In this document: positions 33,061 to 45,000 of the stretch, one piece after another
Numbering within the stretch: position 1 is the stretch's first letter
Layout of the letters: each line of letters starts with the position of its first letter
Source: Nematostella vectensis
Taxonomy: Eukaryota; Cnidaria; Anthozoa; Actiniaria; Edwardsiidae
Reading direction: 5' to 3'
Assembly: GCF_932526225.1 (NCBI RefSeq)
Contig: NC_064040.1
Location: 4,213,681 to 4,277,680, forward strand
Length of the DNA: 64,000 bases
Made by a program: the position numbers and the translations under genes
Notes under the pieces: model-generated
What the model was told of the DNA's origin: nothing
The model's input: only the letters and a program-made list of their open reading frames with translations
The model's database searches: none

Positions 33061-36000
33061 ATGTGCAAGCTCTATGCTTTCGCATTCATTCTCGTCTCCG
33101 CGGTTCTCTTCTTTGAAGTACAGGTACTGTTTAGAAAATTGGCATCATTCATCCTACTTAGGGAAAAACGCAGTGTTAAAAGCTCACCACAAAATAGGTT
33201 TTGAATGATCATCATTTTAATGCAGTTGGGATGGGTTCTTTATAAGTCATTTATAAAGAGCACATTTGCTCAAATACGATAAAAATATCATAAGCACACA
33301 TTAAAGTAAGTGAGACCGTTCAAGCCGACCCAGCACATCTCTTCCCTTTGCACACAAAGGATTTCTAAATTTAAAATAGAATTTAAAAATAAGTTTTTCA
33401 AAATATCCCCAAATGAGAGCCGGTTTGGGGGCGGGGTTCCTGTGTTTTGGATCTTATGAGGGCTGGTATTTTATGGATTGACGGGGTTCCTGTGCTTTCG
33501 ATCTGATGATCTTTATGTATGTTGGGCTGGGTTTTGGGCGTTACCTAGTGTAATGTGCATGAGGCCGGGTATTACATTGATTGGCGGAGATCCTTTGATT
33601 TCCATAGAGCTGGGTGTTGGGCGTTACCTAGTGTAATGTGCATGAGGCCGGGTATTACATTGATTGGCGGAGATCCTGTGATTTCCATAGGGCTGGGTGT
33701 TGGGCGTTACCTAGTGTAATGTGCATGAGGCCGGGTATTATATTGATTGGCGGAGATCCTGTGATTTCCATAGGGCTGGGTGTTGAGCGTTACCTAGTGT
33801 AATGTGCATGAGGCCGGGTATTATATTGATTGGCGGATATCCTGTGATTTCCATAGGGCTGGGTGTTGAGCGTTACCTAGTGTAATGTGCATGAGGCCGG
33901 GTATTATATTGATTGGCGGGGATCCTGTGCTTCCGATCTCATGGCAATTTCTTTTATATAGGGCCGGGTGTTGGGCCGGTTTCGACGGAGTGGCACGGGC
34001 CTTCCTCACGCCCAGGCTGTGTACAGTAGGTATAAGAAGACCTCAAAAGGGGAGGTATGTACGGCTTCACTCGGGAAAGGGGGAGTATGGGGGGAGGGGG
34101 GGGGGGAAGCGCTTCCCTAAGTCGTATTCGCTGATTCGATCTGAACAATAGAATAACTATGAATATGAGTATCAACAATCTTACGAATTTATTGGCCTCA
34201 GCAGTGTCTTTATTGCAACACTTCTCACAGAACAAAAGCTAGTGAGGCTACACTCAAAACGACTACACACTTTTAAGTTTTGAGAGATCATTTAAAAATG
34301 ATCTCTCAATATGGCTACTTTTATGTTTTATAACATTCAAGGCTACGTACTATGGCGAGTACCCAGGGGGCGGCGCATGCTCCCTAGACCCTCTGTCACC
34401 GCTGGCCAGTCAGCCTGGATGGATCAGGGTGGCTGCAGGGTATGAAGATTTCCAGGGAAGTCTTGGGTGTGGCATGTGCCTGGAGATCAAGGGTTCCGGC
34501 AAAGGGTCGGGGTCGGATCCCGTCACCGGGACACTAAAGGGCGTGGTTCATGACTTGTGTGGTGGCTGCAAACAAGGTAAGCTTCTAGGGGCCATAGGTC
34601 TTTATTTCAAATTTATTTTTGCTTAAAAAAATGTTATAAAGATCAGAAAGCGACTAGCAGGACTAGGGCTCCTAAAGCGAAAACAAAATTCTGCCACCAG
34701 CAGCCCGAACAATATTCTATAATATTATAATTTGATGAAGTACGGGGCTGTGTGGGAAGACAACTTTACCATGCATACAGACCCAATAATAAAATTGGTG
34801 TAAAAATGTCTAACTGTTCCTGTCTATTCACCCGCCTTTATGCAACGTTTACCATCCTGCAGGCGAGGTTAGCCAAGAGAAATATACTCTCTCAGCAGAT
34901 CATTCAAAGATTATTTTCATACCACCCCTCATTTCAGCCATTACTAAGCGTCAATATGTCACAGGTGATCTTGACTTGTTCGTTCCCGGTGATGGGCGCT
35001 GGGACATCACCTTCACCGCTATCGATTGCCCCACGGTACCAGGAAACGACGGCAACTTGATGCTGAGGTTCACTGGAAGTGACCCCTGGTACATCAAGCT
35101 GCAGGCCAGGAACACCAGGTATGATGAAGTCCAGGAACACCAGGTATGATGAAGTCCAGGAACACCAGGTATGATGAAGTCCAGGAACACCAGGTATGAT
35201 GAAGTCCAGGAACACCAGGTATGATGAAGGCCAGGAACACCAGGTATGATAAAGTCCAGGAACACCAGGTATGATGAAGGCCAGGAACACCAGGTATGAT
35301 GAAGTCCAGGAAGTCTAGGAATACTACTAAAGGTATGGTATGAAAACCAGGCCAGAAACACCAGGAATGATGTACTATTTAAAACACGAGAAGGAGTGTT
35401 TTTGCGCTTCGCCCTCGGGATTTTATATCCGCGAAAACACGAACTACACGAAAACACGAAAACAGGAACTACAATGGCAGAAACACTAGCTATTTGATGA
35501 CTGGGAAGAAAACAATAGGCGTGGGATGGACAGGAGCATATGGTACACTTTTTTTCTGAAACGATAACTTTTTTTGCTCACACATAAAAGCGCTAGATAA
35601 TTATACAGCAGAACCAGGCGATTTAGCGAAGTAGTGAGAAGGGCATTGGAAAATTTGTTCTTTATATCGAGGGTTTCTTATATCCAGGTTCTGTTCCATA
35701 CGTTTTACTGTAATTTTGGCTGGGCTGAAGGAAGGAAATTGTTCGTTATACCGTGGACTTTATATAGAGGTTCGTTAAATCGAGGTTCCACTGTATATAT
35801 ACCATTACACCTTTGTGCTTTTCGATATCAGAGTCCCCGTTGCTGGAATTGAAGTGGTGAAGAATAACAATATATCGTGTCTACTTCGAGTCGGCGATAA
35901 TTATTTCGTGGGGAAAAGCCAAGGGGTGTTTGATTTTCCCATGAAAGTGAGGCTGACGGCGGTGACGGGGGAGCAAAAGGAGGTTACCATTCCGTCTTTG

Positions 36001-39000
36001 AAGAACGACGAGAATGTGATCACAGACGTGCAGTTCACGGGACACAACACTGGAGGTGGGAAAACCCTCCTTGTCTATTACTTCTAATGGCTAGAAAATC
36101 CAAGTGGTTTTGCTCATGATCGAGGACCTAGCGCTTTCTCGAAGCCCGCTAGGTCTCCGAACATGGGTCTAGATACCTAGGTCTCCGAACATGGGTCTAG
36201 ATACCTAGGTCTCCGAACATGGGTCTAGATACCGAGGTCTCCGAACATGGGTCTAGATACCTAGGTCTCCGAACATGGGTCTAGATACCTAGGTCTCCGA
36301 ACATGGGTCTAGATACCTAGGTCTCCGAACATGGGTGTAGATACCTAGGTCTCCGAACATGGGTCTAGATACCTAGGTCTCCGAACATGGGTGTAGATAC
36401 CTAGGTCTCCGAACATGGGTGTAGATACCTAGGTCTCCGAACATGGGTCTAGATACCTAGGTCTCCGAACATGGGTGTAGATACCTAGGTCTCCGAACAT
36501 GGGTCTAGATACCTAGGTCCCCGAACATGGGTCTAGATACCTAGGTCTCCTAGCATGGGTCTAGATACCTAGGTCTCCGAACATGGGTCTAGATACCTAG
36601 GTCTCCGAACATGGGTCTAGATACCTAGGTCTCCGAACATGGGTGTAGATACCTAGGTCTCCGAACATGCTTCTAGATACCTAGGTCTCCGAACATGGGT
36701 CTAGATACCTAGGTCTCCGAACATGGGTCTAGATACCTAGGTCTCCGAACATGGGTGTAGATACCTAGGTCTCCGAACATGCTTCTAGATACCTAGGTCT
36801 CCGAACATGGGTCTAGATACCTAGGTCCCCGAACATGGGTCTAGATACCTAGGTCTCCGAACATGGGTGTAGATACCTAGGTCTCCGAACATGGGTCCAG
36901 ATACCTAGGTCTCCGAACATGGGTATAGATACCTAGGTCTCCGAACATGGGTCTAGATACCTAGGTCTTCGAACATGGGTCTAGATACCTAGGTCTCCGA
37001 ACATGGGTGTAGATACCTAGGTCTCCGAACATGGGTCTAGATACCTAGGTCTCCTAGCATGGGTCTAGATACCTAGGTCTCCGAACATGGGTCTAGATAC
37101 CTATGTCTTTGAACATGGGTCTAGATACCTAGGTCTCCGAACATGGGTCTAGATACCGAGGTCTCCGAACATGGGTCTAGATACCTAGGTCTCCGAACAT
37201 GGGTCTAGATACCTAGGTCTCCGAACATGGGTCTAGATACCTAGGTCTCCGAACATGGGTGTAGATACCTAGGTCTCCGAACATGGGTCTAGATACCTAG
37301 GTCTCCGAACATGGGTGTAGATACCTAGGTCTCCGAACATGGGTCTAGATACCTAGGTCTCCGAACATGGGTCTAGATACCTAGGTCTCCTAGCATGGGT
37401 CTAGATACCTAGGTCTCCGAACATGGGTCTAGATACCTAGGTCTCCGAACATGGGTCTAGATACCTAGGTCTCCGAACATGGGTCTAGATACCTAGGTCT
37501 CCGAACATGCTTCTAGATACCTAGGTCTCCGAACATGGGTCTAGATACCTAGGTCTCCTAGCATGGGTGTGGATACCTAGGTCTCCGAACATGGGTCTAG
37601 ATACCTAGGTCTCCGAACATGGGTCTAGATACCTAGGTCTCCGAACATGGGTCTAGATACCTAGGTCTCCGAACATGGGTCTAGATACCTAGGTCTCCGA
37701 ACATGGGTGTAGATACCTAGGTCTCCGAACATGGGTCTAGATACCTAGGTCTCCTAGCATGGGTCTAGATACCTAGGTCTCCGAACATGGGTCTAGATAC
37801 CTAGGTCTCCGAACATGGATCTAGATACCTAGGTCTCCGGACATGGGTCTAGATACCTAGGTCTCCGAACATGGGTGTAGATACCTAGGTCTCCGAACAT
37901 GGGTCTAGATACCTAGGTCTCCTAACATGGGTCTAGATACCTAGGTCTCCGGACATGGGTCTAGATACCTAGGTCTCCGAACATGGGTGTAGATACCTAG
38001 GTCTCCGAACATGGGTCTAGATACCTAGGTCTCCTAGCATGGGTCTAGATACCTAGGTCTCCGAACATGGGTCTAGATACCTAGGTCTCCGAACATGGGT
38101 CTAGATACCTAGGTCTCCGAACATGGGTCTAGATACCTAGGTCTCCGAACATGCTTCTAGATACCTAGGTCTCCGAACATGGGTCTAGATACCTAGGTCT
38201 CCTAGCATGGGTCAAGATACCTAGGTCTCCGAACATGGGTCTAGATACCTAGGTCTCCGAACATGGGTCTAGATACCTAGGTCTCCGAACATGGGTCTAG
38301 ATACCTAGGTCTCCGAACATGGGTCTAGATACCTAGGTCTCCGAACATGGGTCTAGATACCTAGGTCCCCGAACATGGATCTAGATACCTAGGTCTCCGA
38401 ACATGGGTGTAGATGCCTATGTCTTCGAACATGGGTCTAGATACCTAGGTCTCCTAGCATGGGTCTAGATACCTAGGTCCCCGAACATGGGTCTAGATAC
38501 CTAGGTCTCCGAACATGGGTCTAGATACCTAGGTCCCCGAACATGGGTCTAGATACCTAGGTCTCCGAACATGGGTCTAGATACCTAGGTCTCCGAACAT
38601 GGGTCTAGATACCTAGGTCTCCGAACATGGGTGTAGATACCTAGGTCTCCGAACATGGGTCTAGATACCTAGGTCTCCGAACATGGGTCTAGATACCTAG
38701 GTCTCCGAACATAGGTCTAGATACCTAGGTCTCCGAACATGCTTCTAGATACCTAGGTCCCCGAACATGGATCTAGATACCTAGGTCTCCGGACATGGGT
38801 CTAGATACCTAGGTCTCCGAACATGGGTGTAGATACCTAGGTCTCCTAGCATGGGTCAAGATACCTAGGTCTCCGAACATGGGTCTAGATACCTAGGTCT
38901 CCGAACATGGGTGTAGATACCTAGGTCCCCGAACATGGGTCTAGATACCTAGGTCTCCGAACATGGGTCTAGATACCTAGGTCCCCGAACATGGGTCTAG

Positions 39001-42000
39001 ATACCTAGGTATCCGAACATGGGTCTAGATACCTAGGTCTCCGAACATGGGTGTAGATGCCTAGGTCTCCGAACATGGGTCTAGATACCTAGGTCTCCGA
39101 ACATGGGTGTAGATACCTAGGTCCCCGAACATGGGTCTAGATACCTAGGTCTCCGAACATGGGTCTAGATACCTAGGTCCCCGAACATGGGTCTAGATAC
39201 CTAGGTCTCCGAACATGGGTCTAGATACCTAGGTCTCCGAACATGGGTCTAGATACCTAGGTCTCCGAACATGGGTCTAGATACCTAGGTCCCCGAACAT
39301 GGGTCTAGATACCTAGGTCTCCGAACATGGGTCTAGATACCTAGGTCCCCGAACATGGGTCTAGATACCTAGGTCCCCGAACATGGGTCTAGATACCTAG
39401 GTCTCCGAACATGGGTCTAGATACCTAGGTCCCCGAACATGGGTCTAGATACCTAGGTCTCCGAACATGGGTCTAGATACCTAGGTCTCCAAACATGGGT
39501 CCAGATACCTAGGTCTCCGGACATGGGTGTAGATGCCTAGGTCTCCGAACATGGGTGTAGATACCTAGGTCTCCGAACATGGGTCCAGATACCTAGGTCT
39601 CCGAACATGGGTCTAGATACCTAGGTCTCCGAACATGGGTCTAGATACCTAGGTCTCCGAACATGGGTGTAGATGCCTAGGTCCCCGAACATGGGTCTAG
39701 ATACCTAGGTCTCCGAACATGGGTCTAGATACCTAGGTCTCCGAACATGGGTCCAGATACCTAGGTCTCCGGACATGGGTCTAGATACCTAGGTCTCCGA
39801 ACATGGGTGTAGATACCTAGGTCTCCGAACATGGGTCCAGATACCTAGGTCCCCGAACATGGGTCTAGATACCTAGGTCTCCGAACATGGGTCCAGATAC
39901 CTAGGTCTCCGAACATGGGTGTAGATACCTAGGTCTCCGAACATGGGTCTAGATACCTAGGTCCCCGAACATGGGTCTAGATACCTAGGTCTCCGAACAT
40001 GGGTCCAGATACCTAGGTCTCCGGACATGGGTCTAGATACCTAGGTCTCCGAACATGGGTGTAGATACCTAGGTCTCCTAGCATGGGTCAAGATACCTAG
40101 GTCTCCGAACATGGGTCTAGATACCTAGGTCTCCGAACATGGGTGTAGATACCTAGGTCCCCGAACATGGGTCTAGATACCTAGGTCTCCGAACATGGGT
40201 CTAGATACCTAGGTCCCCGAACATGGGTCTAGATACCTAGGTATCCGAACATGGGTCTAGATACCTAGGTCTCCGAACATGGGTGTAGATGCCTAGGTCT
40301 CCGAACATGGGTCTAGATACCTAGGTCTCCGAACATGGGTGTAGATACCTAGGTCCCCGAACATGGGTCTAGATACCTAGGTCTCCGAACATGGGTCTAG
40401 ATACCTAGGTCCCCGAACATGGGTCTAGATACCTAGGTCTCCGAACATGGGTCTAGATACCTAGGTCTCCGAACATGGGTCTAGATACCTAGGTCTCCGA
40501 ACATGGGTCTAGATACCTAGGTCCCCGAACATGGGTCTAGATACCTAGGTCTCCGAACATGGGTCTAGATACCTAGGTCCCCGAACATGGGTCTAGATAC
40601 CTAGGTCCCCGAACATGGGTCTAGATACCTAGGTCTCCGAACATGGGTCTAGATACCTAGGTCCCCGAACATGGGTCTAGATACCTAGGTCTCCGAACAT
40701 GGGTCTAGATACCTAGGTCTCCAAACATGGGTCCAGATACCTAGGTCTCCGGACATGGGTGTAGATGCCTAGGTCTCCGAACATGGGTGTAGATACCTAG
40801 GTCTCCGAACATGGGTCCAGATACCTAGGTCTCCGAACATGGGTCTAGATACCTAGGTCTCCGAACATGGGTCTAGATACCTAGGTCTCCGAACATGGGT
40901 GTAGATGCCTAGGTCCCCGAACATGGGTCTAGATACCTAGGTCTCCGAACATGGGTCTAGATACCTAGGTCTCCGAACATGGGTCCAGATACCTAGGTCT
41001 CCGGACATGGGTCTAGATACCTAGGTCTCCGAACATGGGTGTAGATACCTAGGTCTCCGAACATGGGTCCAGATACCTAGGTCTCCGAACATGGGTCTAG
41101 ATACCTAGGTCTCCGAACATGGGTCTAGATACCTAGGTCTCCGAACATGGGTGTAGATGCCTAGGTCTCCGAACATGCTTCTAGATACCTAGGTCTCCGA
41201 ACATGGGTGTAGATACCTAGGTCTCCGAACATGGGTCTAGATACCTAGGTCTCCGAACATGGGTCTAGATACCTAGGTCCCCGAACATGGGTCTAGATAC
41301 CTAGGTCTCCGAACATGGGTCTAGATACCTAGGTCTCCAAACATGGGTCCAGATACCTAGGTCTCCGGACATGGGTGTAGATGCCTAGGTCTCCGAACAT
41401 GGGTGTAGATACCTAGGTCTCCGAACATGGGTCCAGATACCTAGGTCTCCGAACATGGGTCTAGATACCTAGGTCTCCGAACATGGGTCTAGATACCTAG
41501 GTCTCCGAACATGGGTGTAGATGCCTAGGTCCCCGAACATGGGTCTAGATACCTAGGTCTCCGAACATGGGTCTAGATACCTAGGTCTCCGAACATGGGT
41601 CCAGATACCTAGGTCTCCGGACATGGTTCTAGATACCTAGGTCTCCGAACATGGGTGTAGATACCTAGGTCTCCGAACATGGGTCCAGATACCTAGGTCT
41701 CCGAACATGGGTCTAGATACCTAGGTCTCCGAACATGGGTCTAGATACCTAGGTCTCCGAACATGGGTGTAGATGCCTAGGTCTCCGAACATGCTTCTAG
41801 ATACCTAGGTCTCCGAACATGGGTGTAGATACCTAGGTCCCCGAACATGGGTCTAGATACCTAGGTCTCCGAACATGGGTCTAGATACCTAGGTCTCCGA
41901 ACATGGGTCTAGATACCTAGGTCCCCGAACATGGGTCTAGATACCTAGGTCTCCGAACATGGGTCTAGATACCTAGGTCTCCGAACATGGGTCTAGATAC

Positions 42001-45000
42001 CTAGGTCTCCTAGCATGGGTCTAGATACCTAGGTCTCCGAACATGGGTCTAGATACCTAGGTCTCCGAACATGGGTCTAGATACCTAGGTCTCCGAACAT
42101 GGGTCTAGATACCTAGGTCCCCGAACATGGGTCTAGATACCTAGGTCTCCGAACATGGGTCTAGATACCTAGGTCCCCGAACATGGGTCTAGATACCTAG
42201 GTCCCCGAACATGGGTCTAGATACCTAGGTCTCCGAACATGGGTCTAGATACCTAGGTCCCCGAACATGGGTCTAGATACCTAGGTCTCCGAACATGGGT
42301 CTAGATACCTAGGTCTCCGAACATGGGTCCAGATACCTAGGTCTCCGGACATGGGTGTAGATGCCTAGGTCTCCGAACATGGGTCTAGATAGCTAGGTCT
42401 CCGAACATGGGTCTAGATACCTAGGTCTCCGAACATGGGTCTAGATACCTAGGTCTCCGAACATGGGTCTAGATACCTAGGTCTCCGAACATGGGTCTAG
42501 ATACCTAGGTCTCCGAACATGGGTCTAGATACCTAGGTCTCCGAACATGGGTCCAGATACCTAGGTCCCCGAACATGGGTCTAGATACCTAGGTCCCCGA
42601 ACATGGGTCTAGATACCTAGGTCTCCTAGCATGGGTCTAGATACCTAGGTCTCCGAACATGGGTGTAGATACCTAGGTCTCCTAACATGGGTGTAGATGC
42701 CTAGGTCTCCGAACATGGGTGTAGATGCCTAGGTCTTCGAACATGGGTCTTACTAGAAACCTGTCTATAACTTGTATGTCTATAACGTAATGGCTAGAGG
42801 ATTCTGATGTGAGGAAGCAAATTGGGCAAAGCTCAGTCAGGGGGTCTTGCTAGATACCTGTCTGTTTATACCAATGGGAGTTGGAATCAGGGGGAAGGGG
42901 TAAACCTCAGTCACTCCTTGTATTTACTGGGGAAAGGGGGAATCAATCCTCGGACGTTCTTTTTTGTACCTCCTATTGGGGAGGGAGGGGGCCTGGGAAT
43001 ATTGGGGCTGGGGAAGGGGCATTGCCCCTCTATGACATTTAAACATTTTGGCCTAATATATTCAAATGTTTCATTTTGTTAATAGGTCGAGTCGAACTAC
43101 AAGAACAATGCGGCATCAATTGGTCATTCCCTCTAAGTATATTTCTACTTTTTCCTGCTAATATGTCCTTCCTTTATTTTTACAGACGGACCGGACAATA
43201 TCAAATGCATGGGACAGGGTAACAAGCCGCCCTACCCGTCAGGAGGCATGGGTAAGAACAGACTCTCTCTGTTTGATTACTCCCTCTAACCATTCCTATT
43301 ACTCCTTTTAACCTTATCTGCCGTTATATGTTAAACAATCGATAGCGCGGTTCGGTTTGTCCACAAGGACCGCCGGTGAACGAGCAGCGTTCGCACCATG
43401 ACTGATCCATATTAGGATAGTCTTCTTTTAAGAGAAGTCAAGGACACCAAGAAAGTGTTATCTAAGCTCTTTAATTATCTTGTTCTCGTCCCTTTTTTCA
43501 ATATGGGTAGAGAGAGGTTGCACGAGGGCACGCGGCAATGATCACAGACAAGGGCACATAAAGTGCCAGTAGCGGATCTAGGGGGAGAGTTTAAGGGGTC
43601 ATGCTCAACGTCTATTTCCGTGTAACCACCTGGGTATACACTACTCAGTAGATTGAATAGTTTGTTTGACCCTTTCATGTCCTTGCCCAGCGCCAGGAGA
43701 AGGCTCCGGTCCTAGTTCTCCCTCTACTGGAGCCACGCCCGCACCGCCTGCCCCCACCACTTCACCACCATCATCCGGCACTGGAGGAACAGGAGTTAGG
43801 CCGACACCACCAAGTAAGCCTATGGATGACAATTTCCTCCTGTGTGTTCTAGAGTAACCCTCATTACTACGGACAACCAGCATTTGGGATTCATCGCTCC
43901 AAACGAGTTCAGTCGTTTAAACAAAGGATTTCCTGTTACATTGTGCTCAGTAAACTTACATACTTCCCACACGGAAGGGATACACCACAGTCCCGGAACC
44001 CCACCTTGAGATTTGGCGAGATGATAATGTGGAATCACGGGTTGCCCAGTGTGTTAGCGCGTCTGCTGAAACGGGTTCGATTCCCGGTCGAGACATGGAT
44101 AGTATCTTTTTGTTTCTAGGCCCTGAATTTGACTTGTTGAACGTATGTTACTAGAAGCTAGAGTTCCTCAATTCTCCAGGAATTGACGTTCTTAATACAT
44201 GATAGGATTTTAAATGTGAAGCGCTTAGAACATGGTTTGTATAAGCGCTATGTAAATGCCATATTTATTTTATTATTATAATGTTTGAATAGGAAAAATA
44301 TGTTTCTTTAGCCCTCGGAAATCGGTACTGAATACCCTTATCCCCAAGAATTTCCAATTCCCTTCTTCGGAAGGGCATGAATAATTATATATCAAATTTA
44401 CATATTCTTACCAGTTTTCGTTTTTTGTTTGCTGTAGTCCGTGACAACTTCTGCGAGGGCAAACATGGCGGCACCTTTCCGGATCCCGATGACTGCCGTG
44501 GCTTTATTATCTGTAACCATGGCAACACCCACCGCATGAAGTGCGAACCGGGCCTGATGTTCAACCCCAAGGGAATGAACTGTGACCTCCCAGAGCGTGT
44601 CAACTGCGGCGCCAGGAAACAAGACGATCTGATTTCACCAGCTTTTAAACTCTCTGATCAAGATACGGTCGTGAATATGGGTAGGGGGGACATGGGCGTG
44701 GTCAATATGAAGGAGTTCGAGAGCGCTTCCACTCCGCAAGAGGTAGAGCCTATCCCTGTAGAGGAACGACTAAAGAATCGTAACTTTGGGCAGATGGCGA
44801 ACGCGGCAACCCAGCAGGCTAGAATTATGTCGCAAGCGGTAAATGACAGCGAGGAACATCATCAATCTTTTATGCCAACAATTAAGTTGACCCTTCGACC
44901 TGGGACAGCCGGGGCTCCCCCTGCTACAGACTTCGCGGGTGTGACACAATCACAACAGGAGCCTCTAGGAGTCAACACAGAGTCTAAACAGGTCTCTCAC

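Noticed and set aside
34934..35457. Minus-strand open frames with a repeated HTWCSWTSSYLVFLDFI motif
   Set aside because: Antisense reading of the 25-bp donor array and exon 3 of the expansin-like gene.
44041..44100. Functional tRNA gene
   Set aside because: The B box is good, but there is no matching acceptor stem or anticodon arm, and a SINE body with a typical tail follows.
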